Below, piece after piece: positions 1-11,252 of a stretch of DNA of 64,000 bases. The DNA is from Parasitella parasitica (Eukaryota > Mucoromycota > Mucoromycetes > Mucorales > Mucoraceae): assembly GCA_025201805.1 (NCBI GenBank), contig MU619375.1:6828-70827 (forward strand), written 5' to 3'. The notes under the pieces were generated by a model, which did not search any database, was not told the DNA's origin, and saw only the letters and a program-made list of their open reading frames with translations. The translations under genes were made by a program, and so were the position numbers. Position 1 is the first letter of the stretch. Each line of letters opens with the position of its first letter.

Positions 1-1998
1 TTTTTTGCTGCTTCTCTGCTTCGACTACTACGCTATTATTGTTACTATTATATACTCTTATACTTGATTATTTACAATACAAACAGGTGAACTTTGTGTT
101 CATTATTGCTGGTATTATACATTATACCTCTTTGATTTTGGGTAAAGTCGATTCTTTCCCTTAAAAACAGTAAATATTACCCACGTTTTCTAAAACACCA
201 TAACTAACACTCTCCTACGCGTTTTCTATAGTATCACTTTTACAAGAAAACAATAAACAAGCTGGTGTGTTTCTGGTGCAGTGGCTCATTCAGGTATTAT
301 CATTTATTATGTTTTTGCAAGAGCTTTTTTACTAACTGAAAAATCTTTTTTGTTCTACATTTGTAGGTTTGGTTCTCTGTTCATGTCAAGTGGATGGCCT
401 ATCATTGAAACTTGACATTAGCTCTTTATCCGGGTCATACAGGAACATGTAGGCTGTTTCTACTCATTGACTGTGCTTACCCTAGCAGTTCTTGAAATGG
501 GCCATTTTATCCGAAGCTGTGAAGTGTGGTAAGGCATTTTCCGGCTATTTAGGGTGGGGTATTCATTGAAAATCTACCAATTTCTATTTTTGGTCGAATT
601 TCAAGCCCCGCTAACAACAAAACAGGGGGAAACCCTGTTTTTTTGTTTTTAGGATTTAGTGATTGACTTAGCCAAATTAATCGCGATTTTATGAGAAAAA
701 TAAAGAAAAAAAAATATTAAACGAAACTAGAATATACATAATCTTCCTAATTTGTTTGAACATAGAAAATCAGCATGTCTGTGCTTATATTGAAACGTAA
801 AAAGCTGGTTCCCAAGGAACGTCTAATTTAGTTTTAATACATTATTTTGTGTAAAAATACTTTTATTTGTCGCATCATCGTCCAATATTATCATTTTTAA
901 ATTAGCATTGATGTATTAAGTCTGATAAATCAAGCTTTTTTCAACGAAAAATAATAAGGCTTTGCCTTTTTACCCGTATACCGTTCCTATATATCTTTTT
1001 TAAACATTTGCAATAAACTTACATGTGTTGAACTTTAATATCTGAAGCATATTTAGACGATTAGCTGTTGCATCAGTCTTCTATAAAAGTGATATGCTGT
1101 TCAAGCTCTGTTGCACTGTAGTTGCAAACAAAAAAAGACAATGCGTGGCGAATGATCTTGATGTTTGTCGCGACAGTAACTTACCGATACAGCGACTATT
1201 TAGGTTGAATTTGTATCTATCATTTTGAATCAATTGAGTTTCATATCTGCTTTTGTTGTTCCGTCCGTAAGCAATAATAATGTTGAGGGTTTCGTAAAAC
1301 GAGAAGAAGAGAAGAGGAAGTGAAAACGTGAAAATAAAAACAGTTTGCACCATGATGTATAAATTTTTGCTTCTTTGTAGTGCACATGTTTCACCGTGTA
1401 ATGCACAACGGCGGTACTCCGTAATAGCAAGCGTTATGCCTAGGGCGAAGCTGCTGCCACCCATAGTCTACAGGCTATGGCGTTGCCAATATGTCGGACG
1501 GCATATTGTAGCAATGGGCGTCGCTGATAAAATTTGAAATAGCGTATTTAGAAGTACTTTGTCAATGGAAAGTAATATTGAATATGTATAGAAAATATGG
1601 TATAAAGGAAATTTGTAAAACATTTACGAATAGACCTGATAGAGACAGCACAAATATTTTGATTTTGTAGTTCAAGGTGATGGGGACGATATTCAAACTG
1701 ACAGGGATGTCAAGTGGCTTCATTACTTGTAATTTGTTGCGCCACGATATGAAGCTATACTTGTTGATTCTGATTACAAAATCGTGCTATGAAAATGCAC
1801 ACACAATCATAGGAAGTGGCAATGCGGAGAATTTTCGTGCATAGCGAAGCGACAGGTAGGAACAGTAATCGAGCGAGCCTACATTGAATGACGCGTGTAG
1901 TTTGAGCACAGTTACAAGATTTGTTGAGCCCGAAAATAAAAAGATGGGCCTTATTTTGCTTCTTTTTCTAATCAATTCTCTCATTCAAAGATACCAAA
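1..1998. other. Gene-poor AT-rich segment; one convincing intron-like signal, no coding gene recognised
   Basis: No open frame here looks like a real protein; the overlapping frames at 1081-1537 on both strands are low-complexity or leucine/phenylalanine-rich noise. The one structured part is 294-366, which reads as an intron (GTATTAT donor, perfect TACTAAC branch site at 330-336, TTTGTAG acceptor). It is followed at 586-593 by an Sm-like ATTTTTGG and at 619-641 by a 9-bp inverted repeat (AAAACAGGG/CCCTGTTTT) and a T-run. The flanking sequence gives no usable reading frame, so a non-coding or UTR transcript is possible. See findings. Confidence 0.4.
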
Positions 1999-2472
1999 AT
2001 GGTTTGTTTTATTAGGATTGAAGTAAAAGAAACGGGAGAAATAAACTGATCTTACCATGTGCTTTTATAGCCAAAACCAATATACATTCGAGCTAAAAGA
2101 GAAAAAACGACATTGTTTTTATGTGTCGAAGCAAAAGATACACTCGAACAAGTGAAAACTAAATTATGCCAAGCACTAGGCAATGATAAGACAAATGAAG
2201 AAGTTCGATTACTTGTCGATGGCAAAAAAAAAGGAGAATACTCAGTTTTGGAGAATTCAAAGCAATTGGAAAACAATTTGATGGTGTACTTTGTGTATTA
2301 TGACACAAGCGATGGTAATTTGGCTTTGGCATGATAGGCTCATTGTCTGATTCTATATGTTATTGATGTAGGACTATGGGAAAATGTCCATGTTGTTGAA
2401 CCAGCACTTGATGAAGATATGATAGACGAAGAAGAGGCACCTAAAAAAGAGAAAGGAAAGGGTAGAGCCTGA
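1999..2472 (+). CDS. ELOB: Elongin-B-like ubiquitin-fold protein
   Basis: Three exons are proposed: 1999-2001 (only the ATG), 2071-2314 and 2372-2472, giving 115 aa. Elongin B is about 118 aa. Introns are GTTTGT...TTTTATAG and GTAATT...GATGTAG and both keep the frame. The N-terminus MPKPIYIRAKREKTTLFLCV matches the first two strands of the elongin B ubiquitin fold. A helix (TLEQVKTKL) and a WENVHVVEPA segment follow, like the elongin B tail after its ubiquitin domain; the end is acidic then lysine-rich. In animals elongin B pairs with elongin C as a cullin-2/5 adaptor and in the elongin A complex. That role is inferred here. Another small ubiquitin-like protein is possible. The next gene starts only 123 bp downstream on the same strand. 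Confidence 0.65.
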
Positions 2473-2536
2473 TTGGAAGATGTCGCAAATAAAAAGAAAA
2501 ATCAATATAAATTTGCCTTGTTTCTCTCCTTTTTTC

Positions 2537-2561
2537 TTTTTTTTTTTTTTTTTTTTTTTTT
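2537..2561 (+). repeat. 25-nt poly(T) tract in a promoter
   Basis: Uninterrupted T run about 35 bp upstream of the start of the serine palmitoyltransferase small subunit gene. Pyrimidine-rich tracts like this also lie just upstream of the STI1 start (19909-19935) and the dicarboxylate carrier start (as A on + strand at 50127-50160). Confidence 0.8.
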
Positions 2562-2595
2562 CCTTGGTTGTTGCGAACTTCCGAAACAAATCAAA

Positions 2596-2843
2596 ATGGC
2601 AACTACGAACAGCATCCGCAGATATTTATCCAAAAAAGTTTATCAGTATGAATTACAGACAGCATTGTACATGTTGGAGCCTTGGGAAAAGATACTCTTC
2701 AGTAAGGAAACTACCAAAAGAAGAGAAGATTTAAAATCTCATGTTGTTCAATAGATTCCATTGCATTATGTCTTCTAAGTCTCTCCATTGCTACACTTTA
2801 TCACTTTACACCAACTATGTTTACTTCTCAAGACGAAATGTAG
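2596..2843 (+). CDS. Small subunit of serine palmitoyltransferase (ssSPT/SPTSS type)
   Basis: Exons 2596-2701 and 2755-2843 give 64 aa. The 53-nt intron (GTAAGG...CAATAG) joins the hallmark WEKILF to NSIALCLLSL. Residues YQYELQTALYMLEPWEKILF closely follow the core of human SPTSSA/B. A single hydrophobic membrane segment (about residues 36-50) comes next. Known role of the family: these tiny ER subunits bind the SPT catalytic dimer, raise its activity and set acyl-CoA choice in the first step of sphingolipid synthesis. The start was chosen at MATTNS because upstream in-frame codons are only homopolymer-encoded Phe. The gene is tandem with the elongin-B-like gene and convergent with listerin (302 bp between stops). 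The motif match makes identification strong despite the size. Confidence 0.87.
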
Positions 2844-3144
2844 CGTAGAGCTTTGAATTCTACAATACTGTTTCCCAGCCTCCTTTTTACATTTAATAAC
2901 AAACAAACAACTCTAATCCGCACCAGGAAGCCTTTTTGCAGCAGCTTTCACAGCCTCGTATGTTTAGCTTATTTAAAATAAACATCTGAGCATAGTAATC
3001 AAATCTGTGTTATACCGATGAAATCCTCAAGCCATTTAAAATGAGAAGGAATGGTTTAAGCGGAACCGTGTTTATCAATCATAATTCAGTGTAACTAAAG
3101 GCTGTCTACCGTAAGAAAGACCAAATGTACAAATTTTTTTATTT

Positions 3145-6100
3145 TTAGAATACAGTTCTACATAGGGGACAACTAGCTGAATTAGATGATCGGAACCACT
3201 ATAAAAAAAGAGATGAGTATGGTATTCATAGATATACTGTCGATTACGTACCTTGTATAAACAACTGGAGTGAAATTTGTTTTTACATGTTCTACATTGT
3301 TTAGTGGGTATAGATCTATCTTGGATACAGATAATAGAGTAGCAAATGGTACAATCTTCAACGCCATTAAAGTGAAGATTTACATTTCGCTTAAACACTG
3401 TAAGTGCATCGACAATGTTGCCATTTTGATATCCAATGACTGCTGCTACTGCAAACATCCATCCACGCCACTGCTTCTCATTGACACCTACTTTTTGTAC
3501 ACCTTCAACATCGATTTGTCGCAAAGGAAAGTTGCTGGGCATTTTAATGGCAATCTGCATATTCTGGTCATCTACTCTATAAGTTGCAGTTACTTCACCG
3601 GCTGCTTTAAGCGTCTTTACTGTGAATTCGTTTTCATCGTTTTCTTCCAGTTGGGTCTTGATGTCTGGTCGATTGACTAGGTCCATCTCGCTATTGATCA
3701 ACTGCTGGCTAAAGTACTTTTCAGTATACGCTTCAACTGCAATTGTCAATTGACGATGTTTGCAGTCGATCCACCAGAGTCGCACGAGTGAGGGAATGTG
3801 TGTCAGTGCTTTATAGTATAAATGTGACGCCAATACTAGGAAACTCATCTCAGAGGTTGAGTCAAAGCCATCAGTGTCGTACTCTACAATGGACCAAGGT
3901 GTCAGGTCGAATGCTTTACTAGCTTGCTGTTGACCGACGCTCAAGATTTTGCAGATGATAGGCATCAAGTGAGACACGGCTTCTTGATCCTTCAACTGAG
4001 CAGTGTATTCTTGCTTTAATTTGAATGTCTAGCAATATACAGGTGAGTCATGCTATCAAGATGTTCAATTTCGTCTCGCCTACTTACAATGTCCGTGAAA
4101 TGATCAAACATGAGCATCCACGTCAACAGGTATCCAAGCTCTTCGTGGGTAGCGTTCCCTTCAATCCCAACAGATTGCCATCCAGACAAGTCGGGAGGAC
4201 TCAAAATGGTATCAAATACAGCATCATCAATCTCAACATGTGTTTCTTCCTCGCTTGTCTCTGTGAATTCAAGCTTGACGGATAAATCTTGGACTCTATG
4301 AGCTATGTATTTTTTCAGCAAAAGGTATGCACGCTTTTGGAGCACATCGTTAGGGGCATGAATCAATGCATTTAACTGACAATTATATCATTAGTTTATC
4401 GAGTTTCGCTGAACGGTTTATAGAACTTACATCAGCAAAGCACTCGCTCTCAATCAAAGTTTTGTCAGGGATGTGTTCTAATAAATCAGACAAAAGTGTT
4501 TGATACACCAATCTTGCTTGATTTTGCTCGTCCCTCTTTTGTTGCTGCAGATATTTCTGCTCGTTAGTCATCAACTGTAAAAGAGATTTGCTTAATGTAG
4601 GCATAAGGCCTTGTATAGCCGCGCGCAGATCATCATTATCAGCTTCTTCCGAGAGCAAACAGAGGGTTTTGAACAGATCAAGGGCATGGTAAACAACTAA
4701 AAGTTCTTCTGGTTGTGTAGTGTCTGCAAGTGTAATCCAGCCAAAGCAACACTGTAAGAAGAATTCCCAATGGCTACCAGAAATGTCTTGCACAGATTCC
4801 GACAAATGCTTCAGCAGCTGTGCCAACTGAGAGAAGATGCGAGCCTTTTGCTGATCACTGCTAAAATCGGAGTTCTCATCACTCAAGAGAGGTCGAATAC
4901 CTTGAATGAGATACATTACTCTTTGGCGAGGAATATTGAACGAGCCATGCTTGAGAGACGATGCATTCAACAGTGCTAATAGGCCCCAATTCCTCTTCTT
5001 TTTCAAATCAGGGTCTGTCAAATCGTAGTCCAGCTGTTCCAGAGAAGAAATACCAGACAGTTTACTCGATAAATCACTTTGGTAGTGCTTGAAGCTATCT
5101 GTCTTGTCCAGAATTCCTTTGAAAGCGATCAAAATGGCTATCTTGCTCAACAGATCAATTTGGTCTGACTCTGCCTTGATCAAGGGGATCCACTTCTCGG
5201 CATCCGCAGTTTTCCAATCACGTAGGATGACCAGTCTTTGGAGCACTCGTTGTAATAACTGAGCAGAAAGTGCAGGAGTATGGGAAACTTGATTCAATGC
5301 CAATTGAGCTATAAAAGACATTAGACGGTCTTGGTTTTCAGCTTTATTGCCATGGATAGATTGGATAAGATTGTCATTCCAAGAAGAAACATCATCCACC
5401 TCCAAAAGAGCCTCGGTTAACCACTCGCTAAGGACCTGGTTGGCTGATTGAACAAACACGCGGACACCTTCAATAGCCTTGCTCTCCCAAACACGACAAA
5501 CTTCAGGTACCAAAAATCCTTGTTCGCAAGCAATACACGCAATCATCAGTTGGCGAATAACCCAATCATGATTACCATGGGAAAAGAATTCGCGACGAGC
5601 CTGAGTATCCAAAAGGTATTCTCCCCAAAACAAGGCAAATCTGCCAAATGAAGAGAGTCCGTAAATATCGTAAGTGATGGGCCTCAATTCACCAACGTCA
5701 TCCACTAAAGTCTGGACAGATAAAGATGCATAGATATCAACAAGACCCAGAGACAAGTATCCAGTCGTATTTTGCCCTATTGGAGTAGACGACAAGGCGT
5801 TCCAATCCTGCTCAGTTCCCAAGATTGTAGATATACAGGTACTGGATGGCACAGTAGCCAATATCTTTTTCATGCGGCCTACGCTATCAGATGGGCTGGC
5901 AGAATACTGAATATCTGTAACAGACTGTCTCATACGTTCGAGAAGATTGGACTGCAATCCAGTTTCGTTGACCAACGCAAATGCCGCCAAACAATCCCAA
6001 ACTGCCGATGCTCGTTGTGAAATTTGAAGGGACAGTTCTTCGTCGTCCTCAGCCTTTGCTTGCTCTTCTTCCTCGTGAAGTGTCTTTGCAGTGACAAACA

Positions 6101-8882
6101 TGGCATCAAAGAGCTCACAAACGATGTTTCCAGAAATTTTAGTTAATGCGATAGCGTAGTCCTTGTTGTCGACAATTTTTTGTAAAATACTAAGAGTAGA
6201 CAAAGCAGACTTCAATACTTGCACAGCGGGTTCAGGCAGTGCGTGGGTGCTCTTGTCAATATACTGATGACGGTTGAATTCATACAAATTGGATTCCAAC
6301 GTCTTGAAGATAGTAGTAGCACAGGATTCTGATAAGATGCCAAAGGCTGGATTGAAGGTCGGTAAAAATTTCATTCGTACAAAAACTGTGTGTTTCACTT
6401 ACCCAAATGGTGTTTCAAGCTTAAAGATACAATGCTCTCCAAAACAGGGCGAGGTACAATGATGGCGGCTTCGTTTAATTTGATAAGAGTGCATGATTTC
6501 ACAATATTGTCTAACGCATCACAGTGATAACTAGCATCCAGGGTGATATTTTCAGCATGAATTTGCTCCATGACAAGGACAAGTGTGTTGGCGCTGCGCA
6601 ATTCCAGCCCATCTTTGTTGAACATGTCGCTAAGCTTGTTCATTAAAGCATTCCACAGCTGTGCAGATTCCGGTTTACTTTCTAATTTGGTAACGAATGT
6701 GACATAGTAGGATGCTAAAGATGCACACATGCTCTCGGGACCGTCAGCAAGCAGACCCAATAATTGTTCGGTAGCATCAGCAAGCCCCTTGGTTTCCATG
6801 ACAGAGTATACGTTGATTAATTTGTTGGCAAGAACCAGCAATCCAAACGAATTTTCTTTGTGGACAAGGCTGGATTCGACAGAAGCTAGCAGCAGACGTT
6901 TTGCAAGGTCGTTGGTGAAAGCTTTGAGATTGTCGTATTTGGAGTTATCAGTCGCACTGATTTCGTTGGAAATGGCAGATAAAAGGCTACCAGTCTTTTG
7001 ACAAAATATTTGCATGTCCAAAGGTGCTCGAGCGGCAACAGATCCACAATCCACGACGGTTTGAACCAGTAATTCATCCAAATTGGCCCAAAATATCCTC
7101 ATACAGTCCTTGTTGGCATTGTCTACTGAGGCCAAAACAACCAAATGCTTGGCAATAATGGCAAAGCTGTTCACATCCAACTTGTCGTTTATCTTGTTAT
7201 CACGAGAACTCAAAAAGAAAACCTTAATCATGTCCCAAAATGTGCTTTGGATGAGTGTTGACGCAGACTTGATGGATTGCTCGTCGTTTGATTTACTAAA
7301 GAGAACTTTTTAGTCGCTATTTTTGCTACAGTCGATAGGGCTCTTACCTCAATGTGATGGCAAAATAAACGATACACTCGGCATAGGCATTCAAAAAGAA
7401 GTGAAAGTTGCTCTTGTCGATGTATTCCGATGACAAACCCTTCCAAAAGTTGTCAAACACATCTGTATAAAAGTTGGGAGATTGCTTCAGTTCATCCGGA
7501 AGATTGGCCAACAGTGCAAGCATGCTGGGATAAGCAATGTTGACAGAACCATTGAGTCCGTTCCGAAGAAAGTTGTACAATTTTGGCAAGGCAGGCTTTT
7601 TTTGACCAATGATCGTCCAAGAAACTGGCAATTCTATAGTAGGGGGACAAGAAATGTCAAATCAAAAAATTGCTGCTAGATCTGGTTTACCTTCACCTAC
7701 TTTTTGTCATCAACAACAATGCATCCCACATGTCAGAATGAGTAGCTGCATCCTTTTCAGTAAACACACTGGCAAAAAAATGAGGACAAATCAGCTCTAA
7801 TCTGGGCTCTACAACATCAACCCATGATAAAAGCAACGTCTTGAGGAATGCGTACAGTGCTTTGCGAACAACAGGGTTATTGTGCGTGGCAAATTTTTTC
7901 CACATGGTCGTATCATCCAAAATAGTGTCGTATTCATTCTGGCATTTAGATCTCTCCTCAATTGGCAGTACTGTAATCAGATGGGATATAACCTGGAAGC
8001 AGGACGCTACTAAACGAGCATATTTCGAAAGCGAGTCTTCCTTGGACACATATCTAGCATCACTCAATGTCTCTGCCGTCTTGTAGAGTAGCATGTCTGT
8101 AACGTAGTCCAATATCTCTTTTTGGCAGAATGATATCACAACCAATCGTTTTTCAACTGCAAACACAGCCTATGTAAATGTCATTATGACTTGCCATGCG
8201 CATCGTCATATGTCAAACATCATACCTCAAAAGCGTTTTGTGCTGTCTTGGCAACATCTTTGCTCTGATCCTTCATGGAAAGCAGCCAAGGCCCAACGAA
8301 TTCCTTTAAAAGAGGCGCTAACTTCTTTTTGGCATTGACTGTAATCAAAGCGTGCACTTGGTTCGCCACTAGTCGAACACGCCGATCCACTTCCAATACT
8401 AATTTGCTATACATGGCAACCTATCATCAACAAGACATCAGTCTTTCTCTTGTCGACATATCCATTCGCTGCAGCAAAACCATACCCAATTGTGCAATAT
8501 ATGTCCAACAACGTTTCTGTTCAATTGTAAATAGGCTTCCAATTCTTCCAATGCCTTTAATTTGGTGACAGTATCGCGTTTGGAGACCTTTTTCAATATG
8601 ACGACTAGTTCTGGATCCAGGTCTGCCAAAGAAACAGTTTCAAAGGCATCGGATGAAGGCGTCGAAGGGCGAGAGTTGATGATGCCCGATGTGGCAGGTG
8701 TCCCAGCAAACTGAGCAAAACCACCTAGGTTTTCAAAGCTCAAGGAGTGGGCTGAACCGGCGAGTTCGGCAGCTCGACTACCTTTGTGGATTAATATGGA
8801 TACAATGCATGGTAGTATCTTCTTACCTGCTACTAGCAGGCTGCATGTTCCCTTTCACTCTTGGTTTAGTTGGTTTTCCCAT
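3145..8882 (-). CDS. LTN1: Listerin E3 ubiquitin ligase of ribosome quality control
   Basis: Ten exons (minus order 8882-8827, 8777-8486, 8420-8226, 8169-7701, 7633-7348, 7295-6403, 6346-4431, 4375-4088, 4028-3252, 3198-3145) give 1741 aa; human LTN1 is 1766 and yeast Rkr1 1562. The N-terminus reads MGKPTKPRVKGNMQPASS then RAAEL, the conserved 60S-binding start, followed by TKLKALEELEAYL and DRRVRLVANQ. The middle is long alpha-helical HEAT-like sequence. The C-terminus is a RING: DCTICYS, then KQCRTCKNKFHSSCLYK, then WFRSSN and CPLCRTVF, with the last Cys pair in the 54-nt final exon. Listerin ubiquitinates nascent chains stuck on split 60S subunits with Rqc2/NEMF. All nine introns are 49-67 nt and restore frame. 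No break is seen. Confidence 0.95.
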
Positions 8883-9579
8883 CTTTGTTCCTTTCAGTGA
8901 TATACAGAACGAAAGAAAAAAAAAGGCTTCAAAAGACGACGCAGCACAAGAAATTCAACCAAGTGAATCAAGATCAACCAGTGAAAAAAAAAACAGTACT
9001 CGTTTTTACAGTCATTTCAAATGCCTAGGATTGGTGTGGTGAATCATGCATCTGTGTCAGCAACACCTGCTCCAGGCGAACCGACTGCATAGCAACACTT
9101 TCTGTTTGTAAGAACAAAGCAATGTGTGTGTGTGTGTGTGTGTGTATTTTGCTAGATTTATGTACATCTGGCACTCATATCAACAACCGAGATCAGGCTC
9201 CAAATCACTGAGAAATGGGGAAACCAAGCTAAACACCATTGAGTATTACATCATACAAACGAAAGCGAAACTATCGTCTTGGCAAACCAGCCAAGTCAAA
9301 TCGGGTTTGAATAGACATCATTTCATTACAAGTGTTCATAAAGAACGAAGCTATCAATACATCCTTATATACGTGTTTCTGGCTCTTGATAGAAAACGGA
9401 ATCAGGGCTGTCTCACACATCCTTGATTTAGGCTCGATGAGAAAGATGCAAAAAGCAGTTATATTTGCATGTAAAAGCACTTGTTTTTGTATTTTAACGT
9501 ATAAAGATCAAGACTATTCTATCCATTGTGCTCGTCCGCGCGTAATAATTTAGCTTCTTTTTTTACTTTGATACATCTA
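8883..9579. other. Intergenic between listerin and sterol C-14 reductase
   Basis: Holds the listerin promoter (reading leftward) and the 3' flank of the sterol reductase gene. A (TG)11 dinucleotide repeat sits at 9123-9145. No coding region is supported; the open frames at 9124-9553 run through the repeat or lack family resemblance. Confidence 0.5.
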
Positions 9580-10486
9580 CTAGTAGATACCGGGAATGAT
9601 TCTGTATTTGACTTGTTTACAGTATGTTTCCCAATCGTCACCATACTTGGTTCTACATTTATGATCATCTCTGCGCTCACGGTGAAGTAAAAGAATAGCG
9701 AAATAGACGGGATAAAAGTAAGGGATAGGAGTAGCAAACCCACATGGCAAACTCCAAGACAGAGACATGAGCCAATCTCCAAGGTAGTTGATATGGCGAG
9801 ACACACCCCACCAACCAGAAGTAATCAGTTTAGTACCAGCCTTTGTTTGAAGAAATTTGAGCTCTATACATACAATTTTGGCTTAGGTGCTGCGCAACAA
9901 ACGAAAAATCAGATCAAACTTACTTTTAGAAGCTGGGCTGTTGGGAGCAGAACGGAACTCATTCTTTTGGGAATTGGCACTTCTAAAGATGAAATAGCCG
10001 ATAAAGTTGAGTGCAAGGATAGCCCCAAATTCGATCCAGCTAATGCTACGAGGAAAATCAACCAAATAACGAGCTTGCAAGGTGTAGGTAAACGGAACCC
10101 ACGTATACAAACCAAAAGCAAGCATGAACCCAAAGCCGTCTAATAATGCAATTTTCAGCTTCACTTTACTTTTACATACTAGTGACCCGTCTAATTTTAC
10201 CAGTAGTGATATCCATTGTAGTTAAAACAGCTTCCTCGTTCCAAAGAGAGTCAATGACATACCAGGATTGAAAAAATTGGACAAGGCACATGGTGTTTGT
10301 AAGATATCCAAGTTCGTTCCACTGTTTAGCTGCCAGACAGTAATTAAGCACTAGCCATCCAATTAATCCAGGACGAAGTTCAGTGAAGAATTTGATATCG
10401 AAGCTTTCGATGCGAGGATTTAATTCTCTGCCAATCATGAACTACAGTGCTGGATGTTAGCGCATCAAGTCTTTGGAGCTGTCAAA
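9580..10486 (-). CDS. ERG24: Sterol C-14 reductase (ERG24 family), 5' part lost in assembly gap
   Basis: The last three exons are visible: 10441-10201, 10139-9924 and 9863-9580, coding 246 C-terminal residues. The intron 5' of these begins inside the gap (acceptor at 10442-10443); introns 10140-10200 and 9864-9923 keep frame. Family hallmarks: [11 protein letters not shown] and [65 protein letters not shown] and KYGDDW, ending RIIPGIY. The enzyme is an ER multi-pass membrane protein that reduces the C14=C15 double bond in ergosterol synthesis; it is related to the lamin B receptor and ERG4. About 180-190 N-terminal residues should lie in the 735-bp gap, which is large enough for them with small introns. 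ERG24 fits better than ERG4, but the N-terminus would settle it. Confidence 0.88.
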
Positions 10487-11221
10487 NNNNNNNNNNNNNN
10501 NNNNNNNNNNNNNNNNNNNNNNNNNNNNNNNNNNNNNNNNNNNNNNNNNNNNNNNNNNNNNNNNNNNNNNNNNNNNNNNNNNNNNNNNNNNNNNNNNNNN
10601 NNNNNNNNNNNNNNNNNNNNNNNNNNNNNNNNNNNNNNNNNNNNNNNNNNNNNNNNNNNNNNNNNNNNNNNNNNNNNNNNNNNNNNNNNNNNNNNNNNNN
10701 NNNNNNNNNNNNNNNNNNNNNNNNNNNNNNNNNNNNNNNNNNNNNNNNNNNNNNNNNNNNNNNNNNNNNNNNNNNNNNNNNNNNNNNNNNNNNNNNNNNN
10801 NNNNNNNNNNNNNNNNNNNNNNNNNNNNNNNNNNNNNNNNNNNNNNNNNNNNNNNNNNNNNNNNNNNNNNNNNNNNNNNNNNNNNNNNNNNNNNNNNNNN
10901 NNNNNNNNNNNNNNNNNNNNNNNNNNNNNNNNNNNNNNNNNNNNNNNNNNNNNNNNNNNNNNNNNNNNNNNNNNNNNNNNNNNNNNNNNNNNNNNNNNNN
11001 NNNNNNNNNNNNNNNNNNNNNNNNNNNNNNNNNNNNNNNNNNNNNNNNNNNNNNNNNNNNNNNNNNNNNNNNNNNNNNNNNNNNNNNNNNNNNNNNNNNN
11101 NNNNNNNNNNNNNNNNNNNNNNNNNNNNNNNNNNNNNNNNNNNNNNNNNNNNNNNNNNNNNNNNNNNNNNNNNNNNNNNNNNNNNNNNNNNNNNNNNNNN
11201 NNNNNNNNNNNNNNNNNNNNN
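10487..11221. other. Assembly gap (735 N)
   Basis: Run of undetermined bases, followed directly by a 19-nt poly(A) at 11222-11240. It removes the N-terminal exons and promoter of the sterol C-14 reductase and the 3' flank of the J-protein gene. All open frames spanning it are artefacts. Confidence 1.
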
Positions 11222-11252
11222 AAAAAAAAAAAAAAAAAAATAGAAACAGAAT

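Noticed and set aside
1081-1537. 127-aa minus frame and overlapping plus frame
   Set aside because: Mutually overlapping, no domains, no exon context; composition follows AT-rich background.
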